64,000 nucleotides of DNA from Acholoe squamosa (Eukaryota; Annelida; Polychaeta; Phyllodocida; Polynoidae): NCBI GenBank assembly GCA_949317995.1, contig OX439040.1:27258030-27322029 (forward strand), in the 5' to 3' direction. Positions within the stretch are counted from its first letter, which is position 1. Every line of letters starts with the position of its first letter. This document shows positions 53,267 through 64,000 of the stretch, piece by piece. The notes beneath the pieces were generated by a model. That model saw only the letters and a program-made list of their open reading frames with translations. It ran no database searches and was not told the DNA's origin. Both the position numbers and the translations under genes were made by a program.

Positions 53267-53451
53267 CTTTCAAAAATGAAAATGTTACTTTCGGTCGCAA
53301 ATTAAAACAGGCGTCGTTGTTTACGTCGCCATCTTGGCCAGCAATTTAGGTCACTTCCGGTATCCAGGGGGCGCTGCGGAGTTTGACCTAGTTTTTAAAC
53401 CAATGACAACCATCTTCCGGTCCAGTGGCCGCCAAGGCGCAAAATTTCAAG
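53267..53451. promoter_or_regulatory. Bidirectional promoter of GMCL1 and MAD2L1
   Basis: Only 185 bp separate the divergent start codons. It contains ACGTCG (CRE-like, about 53323), GCCATCTTGG (53328-53337, YY1 on the minus strand), CTTCCGG ETS sites at 53354-53360 and 53414-53420, CCAAT at 53400-53404, and CAAGATGGC (53448-53456, YY1-type, overlapping the MAD2L1 ATG). There is no TATA box. ETS plus YY1 is typical of housekeeping bidirectional promoters. The 5' UTRs must be very short or overlap. Confidence 0.8.
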
Positions 53452-56400
53452 ATGGCAAGCACAAAACAAGCGTCGAAAAATATTACTCTTAAAGGCTCCA
53501 CAGAAACTGTTGCCGAATTCTTCAGTAAGTAAATGTACTGTTGATTACGAGGGCATTAATTGGGATAGGTGAAAGCGTCTTGAGTTTATTTATTCTGCCG
53601 ATTTCAGTGAAAGAAACACTGACCCCCACATTACAATCTACCCAGCTATTAAACTGAGCCCTAGATATGTTCATTCAGAGGCCCAGCAATTGATGTCCAC
53701 TGAAACCAAGTCCCATGGGTTTGAGGGCAGTTTGTGGCCAAATGATGCCTGTGTGCATTAATTAAAGTAGACCCCTGTCTTGTTTTGACCTTTATGAAGC
53801 TGTCCTACTTACTGTGATAATTTATAATTGTCAATATATCCTCCCTGTGGGTTGGAATTGATCACACATGTCTCAAATGTCAACAAAACATCTCATCCAA
53901 CAAGTTGGGATTGAACTTCCTGTCCCTAGATGGTCCCTAGGTGGCAGGCCTTTACAGTTCATATTTTACTCACCAGAGGGACCTTGTGTCCCTCCCACCT
54001 GTACCACTACAAAGACAACAGTCAGACTGACCAGGAACCAGCACTTGCCACCTTGCCCAACATGTCTGACTGAGTTCTAGATATCAGGTTACAAAAAGCA
54101 AAGGCATGGCATATGATGTTACATTTCAAAACAATACACAACAAGTAGGTAGGTCTTAGAGTTAAGATATCAAAGACCATCCCCACATAAGACTAGGGAC
54201 CCAGTTTTTATTGGGGGCTTGGGAAACTACTCTGAAAGTTCCACCACCACAATACCAGTGCCACCGCTTGCCATCGCTCCTTTTAGCGATGGTTCCGTCT
54301 AATTACAATCCAGGGCAGTGATAGCGAAGTTACTAGAGTTAGACAGAGATACCCTGTCCCGGTCTTCCTAACGTCATATGGGACAGGGTGCACTGATACG
54401 GCTGGAGTGGAGGTTGCTTGCCCTGCCACCTACTGTTAAGAGTTGACATAATAACATTGGGACTGCTTTGTTTACATGTGCCCAACCGATATAGTTAGAA
54501 GTAAAACAGAGTCTTGTTAAAGGTAGGAGTGATAGTTTTTGTATATATCTACAACTAAGTTAGGCACTTCAACAAAAAATTTAAACTGTTTGCAAAAAAA
54601 AAATATTGGTCACATTCGATTGAGCTCATTGTGAATTTTTCAATTCTTTTGGAATTATCTTTCTATCTTGTGTAGAACCAGAGATACAAGACAAATAGTG
54701 TCCAAAATATTGCAGCAAGTAGCACTATAGAAGTGGTAGAAATAGGTGTCAGTTTTTGTGATGTGAGCCACTGAGTGTAGGCCGAAATACCTGCCTGCTC
54801 ACAGGCAGGATCCAAGATGTATACAAGTCTATAGTGGCACAAACACATGGCTAGTCTGAACTAAGTACTCACTTTCAGTTACTGGAAATTGTTCCTCCTA
54901 TTCACAAACATGTAGTTTTCATGTACATCAGCTTATATTGACTGAAACATGAGATATATCCAATAAATCTGACATGTTTATCTTGAGCTTAGATATCACT
55001 ACCTCAATGGCCTCCATTGTCAACAACTTGTGCTGCTACCTTGTGTTAGACTGCTCTTGAAACATAGGGCTAACCAACCAAGAATAGTGTAGTCTTTTTG
55101 GCACTAGGTGGCTACACCTGGCTTCAAGATGGCCGACAATGATTTGGAGTTGGGGAGGGAGATTTGAAAATCACCTGGATTATTAATTATTACAAGTATT
55201 TCAAGTGCTTTGTGTATTGTGAATCTTTGGATATACATTGAGGGAAGTGTTGGTGGAAGCATTGGACCTGACAGTAAGTACTTCTGTGAGAACTGGGCAC
55301 TCAGCCAATCTGGCTGACCAAACAGACTACAACAGACACACTTGGTCTCTGAGGTTCCCTCAGAGCGTCTACGGAGTAACTGAGTGCAGCCATGCACTGA
55401 CCACTCAGTGGTCCACTGCCAGTGGCCACCTGTTTGGCTGTCACTATAGCAGTGATATGAATAGCCAACACTTCCCAAATGTTTCATTTTTTGGTCCTCT
55501 CAAAAGTATCAGTGGGCAAAGTGATAGAAACATGAAAATTCATAGTCTGGCAGAGTATTATGCCCTAAATCTGTGTCTGGTGTTAGTTTTTTGGTGTCTT
55601 TAGTGGTTGATATGTTTTTTAAAGCTCCAATATAACCTTCATATTCAACTTACTGTAAAATGTTTAATAATTGGAATTTTTCCTCCCCGATTTCGCTGGT
55701 GGGTACCTTGATATCTAAACTATAAGGATAACTATTTAAATACAATAAAAATACCCTAATAGAACCCTAAATCGGCGATATCGGCAAGGTCACAATTATC
55801 GGCCGCACTCCCACCAGGCAGAAAGTGTCAACCCAGTGTGCCAGCTTTTCTCACCCTCCACAGTGGCTTTATCAAAGTGCCTAACTAAGTTAAATTCGTC
55901 ATATTTATTTAGATATGACAAAAAGAACCTGGCCGAGTGAAGCCTTATGTATCCAATGGCCGCCATCTTGTTTTGAAATGTTATTTTCGTATTTTTTGGC
56001 AAAATGTTTATTTTCCCATACTTAAACTGATAGTAGCTCGCCCAAATTTTCAGGATGTCTTAAGGAGGGGTATATGCACAGGGCTTTTGACAGGGCTGCG
56101 CAGTGCGCAATACACGCATTTAATGCTTAAATGTCGCATTTAAATGGCTAGAATGGCCATTCATTTACAGAATGACACATTGTTCTTGCTAAGAAGTGTG
56201 CAATTGGCCCATTGCAAAAAATCCTGTCAAAAGACCTGTATGCAGCTGTCTACTTAATTTCAAGAGGATTGGTATAGGGGAAAGGTTGCGCGTAAAGTCT
56301 CCCCGCGCTCCCCCAACATTTGGTATTACAACTCTCCCACACCCGTACAGAGTGACTTGGGAACGGCAGACGGTGTGGAATCCCCACACTAAGCGAAGTC

Positions 56401-59400
56401 AGCCCGAAATCCGGACTCCAACAAAAATACACAAGACATATATCAAATGAAAGAGTTGGTAAATTGCAATTTAGTGCTTTTTGAATCAAGTTGATACACC
56501 TACTAGAAGTATTTTTATTTGAATTTAAAATTTGGAAATGTGAAAATCTTTGTCATTCCCCACCCTGTACTTTTACCCAAATTCTCAGATTATGAGATAA
56601 GACACCCATTAAACATGCACTGTATGCAGGAGATTTAAACCTCATCCCACATAACTACTGTTAAATTTTGATAGAGAAGGCCGATCTGCTAACCAATTAC
56701 ACCAACTTAAAGCTTAGACTTAGGAGATTAACATACTTGAGTGCCATTTAATTTCTAGAAGTATAAGTATTTTAGATGTCAAGTTGAAGTCAGAATATAA
56801 AATGATTTATTGCTGAATAAATTGATATTTGATATTATGCATTAACTAGATTAAAAATCGCAGAAAATCGCAGCACTATAACTGTATGAACTGAATATGT
56901 TTTGACTAAAAAGATACTGTAGAATAGCCCTATAGCCTAGGTTCTTTTAGCTTCTTTAACAAAGATTTCTTAAGGAAAATTGATCCAAAGTTACATATGT
57001 TTGTAGGACCGCCCTGCTCTTAATAATTGGTCAATATTTCTCAAAATCCCCTTAAAATGTAGGTCTACATGTTGGACACTCATGCATGATATTATATATC
57101 ATCTTATTTATATCAGAAAGGGCAATAGTCATGGTTTTCTTCAATAAGTGCATGGTTGCTCAAGTGACTCAATCAGGGTGATCTGACAGAATCACAAAAT
57201 TCACCAAATGATATCTGTCTGTATTGTCCATAAAAGATGGAAATAAAGCAAAATATTGTGCCAGTGGGGTAGAGGTATAACATAGCTTTCATTTGGTACT
57301 AGTTTGAAGAAAATCCACCCAGTAGAACCCTCAGAATCAATGTTTTAAAAATACCTGTTTAGCACTGTGACAGATATTGGGAGCGAGAGGCCAGATTCGG
57401 CTGACTTCGCTACCAGTGACCAGTCTACGTACCCCTTAGTCTAAGTAGGCACAGTCACATAATTTTCAAATACATTAGATGTGCGGGCTTCCCTAGCCCA
57501 CTTAAAAGGGTCTATATCTCCTCTTACCTATCCCCTCAGGATGTGTGTGAATAAAACACCCGCACGCGTATGGAGTGTTCATTTGATTTTAATAGGGATG
57601 AGTCATTTATTGCCAGCTGGGCAATGATCGCACCCCCCCCCCCCCACTAAGAACTGGTTTTGCAACATGACTCCCCACCCCAAAAAAAAAAAAAAAATTG
57701 GATACACACATTGAATGACGCATCATGATGGGTATTAGAATTGCCCATATTTAGTTTTGACCCCCCAGTATGAAGGTTTTTTGAGTTTTGCCCCCCCCCC
57801 ACCAAGGGGCTATTTTTCAAAATGCCCCCCCCCCCCATATCTAACTAGCCCACCCACCTGGCAATAAATGACTCATCCCTTATCAACGTTAGGCCTACAA
57901 CAAGGGGAGGGGGCATACAAATTTCAGAACCCTCCAGAGGGGGGCGAAAAATTTTGCTAGCAAAAAAGGCCTGCATGTTACTTTATATCAAAAAGGGGTG
58001 CAAAATTACTCTGAGCGCCTTAGGCAGGGGGGGGGGTAGCCCAAAAAATGTTGACTGCCCTTAAGGATTTCCTTGGGGAGTGGTTGTTGTTTATCAACTG
58101 GGGAGGAGGTGGTGGTCACTCTAACATCAGAGCCGTATTACGTTGAATCCGTCTCTGACGCCGTGGTACTCTGGGATGTGTGACGAGACACATACTGGCC
58201 AATCAAATGGAAACGGGTCAAGTCCCTATCATGGCGGCCTTGGTGTTTTCTACCTAGACTGGTGTAAAGTTTGATCAATTTGCACCTCCTATGGGCCTTC
58301 AGCATTGGAGATGAAAACGTCTTAACTGCTATGGAGGATTATGGACCCCTACCCTTACATGTTTTGATAAAGATCCTGGCTTATCTCTAGCAGATAAGAA
58401 TACAATCTCTCTCTTAGTGTAAGCCTAACATATTTATGTATTGTTCTATCAGCAAGATTAGAAAAAAAAATGTGTGATAAGAACCTTCTTTTTACAAAAT
58501 GAAATTAGTTTTCCCCCTCTTTTTTTGCAACCGGAAGTAGGCACTGAAAATGACCTAGTTTTCCCTGGTACTTATAACCCTTTCGGGTAATAAATGTAGG
58601 TAACGATTTTACTATGCGTTTAATGTATGTTATGGGAACGCACGAGTGGATTTACGGGTTAATAATCCACGACCCCGTAGGGGGAGTGGATTAAGGCATT
58701 TATCTCATAGATTCCTCCATTTTGTATCAATTTCTTACCTTATAACCCTGTATTTAATGTAGGAGAAGAAATTTTGTAAGTGCATCCAATCTGCACGGTT
58801 TGCCAAGCCGTCGTGGCCATGTTGTCACTCTGTCCGACATAGCTCCAACTTTACACTCATTTTTCGGGTATAATCCAATCATGTCAAGTCTTGTACTTCT
58901 AACACCGCCAAATATACAATCTCTAGTTGGTGTTCGCCTTCATTTTGTATCCATTTTCTTCAAAATAAATAAGAATCCATTGATTTTCCATACCGATCCA
59001 ACGCACACGGCCCGCTACACGGCCATTGCTTCTTGTTGACAGAGCAGGGAGGTGCCCTGATGTAAGAACTAGGTCAGCCACGCGTCGAGCAAGGAATGGC
59101 CGGACGGGGCGGGTCCCGACTCGTATCGATGTGGAAAATCAATGGATTCTTATTTATTTCGAAGAAAATGGAGAAATTAGGCATGGCATGTTCATCTAGG
59201 ATATCTAAGGATGTTTCTCTGTTAATAACTCCACCAGGCTCCATGGATTTTAGGCTAACGAGGTGTGTAAACTTGAGGTATGTCGGAAACTTTTTTCAAA
59301 TCCTCCATGTGCAGTGGTTTCTAGCACCGGTCGGCTTGGTATAGTGGACAGCGAGCTCGCCTCCTGCCCCAGCGGCCGGGGATCGATTCCCCGTTGAACC

Positions 59401-60226
59401 CTAAACGGTTTTAACTGGAAATGTATGGAGGAGTTGACTTTGTATACTTCTCTAATTTATTAACATGTCCAGATTGAAACCAGCAGCTTCTTGAAGACGA
59501 AGAAAAGGTCTGAGAGTAGGGTTATGGCTTGATAATGCACGGGGGTTATGAGCAAAAAAGCACTGTCCAAGCCAGAATCGTGAGATAAAATTAAATAACC
59601 ACCATATTTGAGAGTTTTGATGAGTTCCAGGATGAAAATCTAGGGGACTATATTGTGCAGCAGGATACAACCTGAACACTCACTGTGTAGTGATCTGCGT
59701 ACAGATTTACGCGATGGCTGACAATAAGACAGTGACGCACTCCAGGAGAGGGTGGCGCTGTAAACAGTACGGGTGGTGGGTTTTCACACTGACGCCCCTC
59801 CATGATCTATAGTAGCGCACAGACTTTTTTTTGCCCCCCCCCCCCCCCGTTGATAAATAATGACCACTCCCTTGGTATAGATATTGGTTTAAAAGGGTGC
59901 ATTCGGATTAGTTACTTTGCATGTTATGTTTTGTCCCTCTTGTTCCATATTTTGGAGTAAATTAGGGCACCTCCTTTCTCTACAAAATGTACTGACATAC
60001 TTTTGTGTATAATTTTTTTCAAGGAAACTTAAGTCAAGATATCATATAAACATGCAATAAAATTGATGTTTGTCTGCAGTGTATGGCATCAACAGTATCT
60101 TGTACCAACGAGGCATCTACCCACCAGAGACATTCACACGTGAACAGAAGTACGGTCTTACTCTACTAGTAACAACTAAAAATGACCTCAAACAATATCT
60201 CAATGAGCTGCTGGACCAAGTCAAAG
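53452..60226 (+). CDS. MAD2L1: Spindle-checkpoint protein MAD2 (MAD2L1), first two coding exons, 3' end outside window
   Basis: MAD2 is the HORMA-domain checkpoint protein that binds MAD1 and CDC20 at unattached kinetochores and inhibits the APC/C. Exon 1 is 53452-53524 (A|GTAAGT donor) and exon 2 is 60080-60226 (CTGCAG acceptor, G|GTAATA donor), giving the first 74 residues. NITLKGSTETVAEFF, YGINSILYQRGIYPPE, FTREQKYGLTLLVTT and LNELLDQVK follow the HORMA N-terminus of MAD2 almost residue for residue. At the splice junction the usual Ser is Met, from A+TG. The remaining exons lie beyond 64,000; none was found between 60,227 and the end. Intron 1 is 6.6 kb. Confidence 0.95.
53641..54305 (-). 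repeat. Dispersed repeat, copy 2 (MAD2L1 intron 1)
   Basis: Reverse complement of 17661-18310 without the nested CAGTTTACCGTCC element; shared words include AGTTTCCCAA/TTGGGAAACT and CCATCGCT/AGCGATGG. The copies are also separated by a different internal filler at 53705-54070. Confidence 0.65.
54306..56390. other. MAD2L1 intron 1 interior, nothing recognised
   Basis: Overlapping open frames at 55104-55603 on both strands have no recognised domain and no splice support. GATGGCCG (about 55128) and CGCCATCTTG (about 55962) are isolated YY1-like words. Confidence 0.35.
56391..57411. mobile_element. Possible 1-kb TIR element with AGCGAAGTCAGCC ends
   Basis: AAGCGAAGTCAGCCCGAAAT at 56391 is mirrored by ATTCGGCTGACTTCGCT near 57395-57411. 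That gives about 13 bp perfect plus imperfect extension. The interior is AT-rich without coding sequence. No target duplication was confirmed. Confidence 0.5.
57483..57552 (+). mobile_element. SINE fragment, 5' 70 bp only
   Basis: GCGGGCTTCCCTAGCCCACT through CCTCAGGATGTGTGTG matches the SINE head. It then ends abruptly at AATAAAACACCC, so the 3' body and CTCA tail are absent. Confidence 0.7.
57594..57883. mobile_element. MITE with GGGATGAGTCATTTATTGCC termini
   Basis: AGGGATGAGTCATTTATTGC at the left and GGCAATAAATGACTCATCCC at the right form perfect TIRs of about 20 bp around a C-tract-rich body. The layout parallels the GGGAGTGGTCATT family with a distinct terminus. Confidence 0.75.
58945..59172. 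repeat. Inverted repeat with AATGGATTCTTATTTATTT arms
   Basis: CCATTTTCTTCAAAATAAAT...GAATCCATTGATTTTCC (about 58950-58992) is mirrored at about 59131-59172 around a 140-bp loop. No gene is seen in it. Confidence 0.6.
59329..59402 (+). other. tRNA-like sequence, probably a pseudogene or SINE head
   Basis: It has an A box (TTGGTATAGTGGACAGC) and a well-formed T-arm (CGGGG-ATCGATT-CCCCG), the spacing of a tRNA. However, the acceptor stem pairs only at GGT/ACC and no convincing anticodon stem can be drawn around CTCCTGC. It is not called a functional tRNA. Confidence 0.45.
59768..59877. mobile_element. GGGAGTGGTCATT MITE, right-end fragment
   Basis: Short remnant GGGTGGTGGGTTTTC... ending GATAAATAATGACCACTCCC at about 59873. 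The left terminus and most of the body are gone. Confidence 0.65.
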
Positions 60227-60698
60227 GTAATACTAGAGAATTTTATGTATCCATTGAAGGGCTACTGACACGATTTTTGCGTTTTCTACTGTACTATTGA
60301 CAGGAAGAACATGGGGAGTAGGTACACTTTATGTATCTAAGAGAGGCAATAACCCCAGCCTAACCCCATAGGGGGCTGCCTCCTCCCACACCTGCCTCCA
60401 CACACTCCACTCAGTTATCCCCCTTATCTAGCCATGTTGTGACGTCACCGGAGTCTATGGGAGGCATATTGGAGAGGTGATTATCTATGAATATATTAAA
60501 CCTCTGCCTATTTATCGCTGAATTTAATAATTCAGTATTGTTGATTTAATGAATACAAGTTAAATTAAATGAGGATTCTTGCTCTTAGTTTACGCACAGA
60601 AACCCAATTATTTTAATCATAGACTTAAAGTGGTGAAACTATATAGCATAGACAGGTAAGTTTTGGCCCTTTTATATGGATGGATGGTATACTGAAAC

Positions 60699-60934
60699 TA
60701 CCGTAATCTCCCGCGTAGAAGACGCGGTGCGCGTATAGGACGCACCCCAAACTCAGCACATGCATTTTCGCGTATAAGACGCACATTTTAATGCTGATAT
60801 TTGTAAATTCAATACATTTCTATAGTAAAATTACCCCTCGTATAAGACGCACCCCCAATTTCAATACATCCTATAAGACTCCCCAGCATTTTGTTTGGCG
60901 TAGAGGACGCGTCTTATACACGGGAGATTACGGT
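60699..60934. mobile_element. CCGTAATCTCCC TIR element, copy 3
   Basis: TACCGTAATCTCCCGCGTAG at 60699 is inverted as CACGGGAGATTACGGTA at 60934. The interior has five GCGTATAAGACGCACC-type words in alternating orientation. MAD2L1 intron 2. Confidence 0.82.
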
Positions 60935-61292
60935 AGCTTCTTTCAATAAACGATTTCACTTCAATATTTACACACACAAAATGAATTGCGTTTACCATTC
61001 TCTCCGTTTCCAGCTATCTAAAGCAGGGAAAGCATAGTTCAAAGGGAACCAAAATGCCAACATCAGCTCTTTTTTAGATGGAATTAGTGTGCACTACCAG
61101 TATCTCGATGAGCTAAAATTGTTTGTCATAGTGGTGCATTTGGGGACCAGGTCTTAAAAAGCAGCCTCCCCTGAGTAGGGGCTGAATCATGTAACATGAT
61201 TATACAGAGATGCCGTTTTTCCTAACTTTTTAGGAATTCCGAATTTTTGGATTCGTTTCCTGTAGGCATTTCCTATTGGGAGTAAAAAAAAT

Positions 61293-61519
61293 TACCGTAA
61301 ATCCCCGCGTATAGGACGCGTCTTATGCACTAGAATTACATAATCTGCATCCTATAGAATTCACCCTAACTTAGGGTGCGTCCTATAGGCGAGGATTTTC
61401 TACTATAGAACAGTACTAAAATGACCAAAAATTGACCCTAGCATTGTCCTATATGATTTAGCCTAAGTCAGTGTGCGTCCTATACGTGAGGGGCGTCCTA
61501 TACGCGAGGATTTACGGTA
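61293..61519. mobile_element. CCGTAAATCCCC TIR element, copy 4
   Basis: TACCGTAAATCCCCGCGTAT at 61293 is inverted as ATACGCGAGGATTTACGGTA at 61519. This is a subfamily with GTATAGGACGCG in place of GTATAAGACGCA. Confidence 0.8.
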
Positions 61520-61854
61520 GGATAATTTCCGAATTTTCATTGATCAGTGAGTGGCATCCCTGATTATAAGAATACTCATATTGACCTTTTTGAAGGGACA
61601 GGGAGACAGCTAAATTAGCAGGTTGGTGTCATATCCTGTATGTTACTGATTGTCTATAATAGCTTTATTTAACAGAAAAACTACTCTTAAAAAGTTATGT
61701 TTTACCCATCTCTAATCCAAACGGTCACAAATATTATATTCTGCTAAGTAGGTGTGTTTTAAATGAGTAAGATTTAACTAATACATGTATATCAATAATT
61801 GTTCATCAATTGGAAAAAGTAATATCAGTCATATTATAACTGAATACATAAGCA

Positions 61855-61968
61855 AATGTCCACGACCATGGAATATTTTTACATTGTATTCTCCGAGGTG
61901 GGACTGGCGTATCCCACGAAGCCTGAATTGACCAGTCCCACAATGTAAAAAATTCCATGGAAGTGGAC
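61855..61968. mobile_element. Hairpin MITE with GCAAATGTCCA termini, copy 2
   Basis: GCAAATGTCCACGACCATGG at 61855 is mirrored by CCATGGAAGTGGACATTTGC near 61968, with inner arms TTTTTACATTGT/ACAATGTAAAAA. The terminus matches the element at 18749. Confidence 0.68.
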
Positions 61969-62520
61969 ATTTGCATTTATGTCATGGCCAAAGGGTTAGA
62001 TTCAGGGATGTAAGTTTTCAGAATTTCCCAAGTCCAACACGTCAATAGATTTGCCCAAATTTCTTTTCTTATTTTATAGATTTGCAGTGTTTTACAATGA
62101 ATTCGGAATTTCTGTGTACAGTTTCAGAATTTTTCATACACCCTGACTTACATCCCTGTAGATTACTTTTAAATAAAGAAAAACAACAATGCTTTCATCA
62201 TGAAGGTCACATGGTCACTGGCCATGGAATATGACCACATTGTATTCCACCCCCCCCCCCCATTAAATACAAGGTCTCCAGTACTGTTCTATAGTAATGG
62301 TCGTATCTGCCATGAAAAAAATTGTTTATGCATTTCAACCATTTGATAAACAGATGGACAATGTCAATTGTGTAGAACAGAGGTAAGATCCACTACATGA
62401 ATCCAATACACTATAAAAGCCTCTTCAGACAAATTAAAACGAGAGGGAAATGTACTTACGTAAATGTTTCCCACCTTGTTTCAATCTAAAGCTGACTGCA
62501 CCTACACAGAGCTAATATCC

Positions 62521-63675
62521 TACCGTAATCTCCCGCGTATAAGACGCAGTGCGCGTATAAGACGCACCTAGAGTTTTGGAAAATTCTCAAAAAAAATGAA
62601 AAATTACCGTAATCTCCCGCGTAGAAGACGCGGTGCGCATAGAAGACGCTCCCCAAACTCACGGTAGGCTGGTTCGCGTAGAGGACGCATCCAACCTCCC
62701 TGAATCGATATTTAGAAAAAAAACCGTACAAGACGCCCCCCCCAACTCACCAAGGGGGGGTTCGCGTATAAGACGCACCCCCACTCCACCCCCCACCCCC
62801 AGCCTCTATGAGTTCAAGCTGTCATCGGCACACGGTCGGCGTCAAACCCGCCGAGCGCCCGTCGATACCTCCCGGTCTGTCGCGGTGCTGGCGCTATGAG
62901 TTCCAGCTGTCATCGGCACACGGTCGGCGTCAAACCCGCCAAGCGCCCGTCGACACCTCCCGGTCTGCCGCGGTGCAGGCTATATGAGTTCCAGCTGTCA
63001 CCGGCACACGGTCGGCGTCAAACCCGCCGAGCAAATCTACACCGACCGGTCTGCCGCGGTGCAGGCTCTATGAGTTCAAGCTGTCATCGGCACACGGTCG
63101 GCGTCAAACCTGCCGAGCAAATCTACACCGACCAGTCTGCCGCGGTGCAGGCTCTATGAGTTCAAGCTGTCATCGGCGCATTTTCCTAAATGAGATGTTG
63201 GAAAACCCCGCGTATAAGACGCACCCCCAACTTGTAGAGATCCTATAAGACGCACAAGGCATTTGTTTGGCGTAGAGGACGCGTCTTGTACGCGGGAGAT
63301 TACGGTAATAACTTTGGTTCTACTGAATGAATTTTCAAAATTCAAAAACCTATGTGTAGCTTGACCCCCCTGGGCCCCCTTATCTTATTATGACTAAGGG
63401 GGCATGTAACATATCAAAAGAAAGGTCTTGATGTACCCCTTGTGGATCCAATGAGAACTAAAACCCCACTCGTCAAACCTGCCGAGCAAATCTACACCGA
63501 CCAGTTTGCCGCGGTGCAGGCTCTATGAGTTCAAGCTGTCATCGGCGCATTTTCCCAAATGAGATGTTGGAAAACCCCGCGTATAAGACGCACCCCCAAC
63601 TTGTAGAGATCCTATAAGACGCACAAGGCATTTGTTTGGCGTAGAGGACGCGGCTTATACGCGGGAGATTACGGT
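62521..63675. mobile_element. Composite of CCGTAATCTCCC elements enclosing a minisatellite
   Basis: Left termini lie at 62521 and 62604 (TACCGTAATCTCCCGCGTA) and right termini at 63306 and 63675 (GCGGGAGATTACGGTA). The right 200 bp before each right terminus are near-identical (about 63110-63306 and 63477-63675), showing a duplication. GCGTATAAGACGCACCCC words occur throughout. Confidence 0.75.
62807..63180. repeat. 86-88-bp minisatellite, TATGAGTTCAAGCTGTCATC units
   Basis: Units start at 62807, 62895, 62983, 63069 and 63155 (periods 88, 88, 86, 86), with a further unit at 63524 in the duplicated end. Each carries CACACGGTCGGCGTCAAACC and a CCGCGGTGCAGGC end. The open frames across it repeat the same peptide and are not a gene. 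Confidence 0.9.
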
Positions 63676-64000
63676 AATAATAATATAATGTAATATTCAC
63701 ACGTTCAGGTGCTGAGTGATAGCTGTCATCTATAGGATATATATGTAGCTATGGCTTACTGCCTCTCACCCTACAGCCACTGACCCCGGTGACGTAACAT
63801 ATGGGTCTTCACACTTAGCTGTCTGGTGCAGCTTGGTCGGCTCTGTTATGGTGTGGCCACAGTTCCCTTGGCTACTACTGGTTCATCCTGCGCCTTGCTG
63901 CAGTTATATCGAGACTAATGTACATACATGTACCAGTTTGTACTAAAAACGATAGGACAAAGTTGTAGGGGACGTGTCAATAGCCCTTTAAAATCAGCCT

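Noticed and set aside
58205-58262. ATGGCGGCC start with nearby CCAAT as a new gene
   Set aside because: The frame stops after eight codons at TAG and there is no donor before it; the site lies inside MAD2L1 intron 1.
59329-59402. Functional tRNA gene
   Set aside because: A box and T-arm are good, but acceptor and anticodon stems do not pair, so only tRNA-like is claimed.
62633-63159. Two ~88-codon plus-strand frames with repeated Ser-Ser-Cys-His peptides
   Set aside because: They are read out of the 86-88-bp minisatellite, and the frame changes wherever the unit is 86 bp.

Overview
The window is nuclear DNA from a bilaterian animal. It holds four intron-rich protein genes with GT-AG introns, separated by dense transposon-derived sequence. 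Repeat content (a SINE with a GGCGTTAAAC core and CTCA tail, many GC-rich TIR elements, AAGGTCAAGGTCA-rich repeats) suggests a marine invertebrate such as a mollusc, amphioxus or hemichordate. That placement is inference and I cannot name a species.

Genes, left to right. (1) 134-2089 (+): the last three coding exons of a UPF0193/EVG1 (C22orf23-like) gene. (2) 20439-27072 (+): a complete NAF1 gene, 8 coding exons, 723 residues, the H/ACA snoRNP assembly factor. (3) 53266-35282 (-): a complete germ cell-less (GMCL1) BTB-BACK gene, 13 coding exons, 500 residues; its first intron is 12 kb. (4) 53452-60226 (+, runs off the window): the first two coding exons of the spindle-checkpoint gene MAD2L1. 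GMCL1 and MAD2L1 are head to head, with 185 bp between start codons. That gap carries two ETS sites, a CCAAT box and YY1-type ATG elements, so it looks like a compact bidirectional promoter. The exon joins of all four genes were followed by hand and keep frame.

Regions. 2.1-9.5 kb: inverted repeats, a hAT-like MITE, short tandem duplications, an unidentified minus-strand reading frame with an internal 245-bp duplication, and a minisatellite. 9.5-18.3 kb: a stack of DNA elements. These include one copy of a transposon family with 14-bp TIRs and exact 7-bp target duplications, and two or three elements with GCAGGATAC termini packed with 15-bp odd palindromes (ATGCCCYNRGGGCAT or TAGTCCYNRGGACTA). 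In the second array the palindromes recur about every 21 bp. 27.1-29.6 kb: a recent 1,030-bp tandem duplication bounded by three SINEs; the middle SINE is a recombinant of the outer two. 29.6-35.3 kb: mostly repeats plus one promoter-like patch. 41.1-53.1 kb (GMCL1 intron 1): a third copy of the 7-bp-TSD transposon, a dead Jockey-like LINE endonuclease fragment, and a multi-kilobase nested inverted repeat with a decayed Ty3/gypsy RNase H fragment in its loop. 60.3-63.7 kb: a cluster of CCGTAATC TIR elements enclosing an 86-88-bp minisatellite.

The genes do not form one pathway: snoRNP assembly, a Cul3-type BTB adaptor, a mitotic checkpoint protein and an uncharacterised protein. The most novel material is in the mobile DNA: the palindrome arrays, the 7-bp-TSD family and the SINE-mediated duplication.
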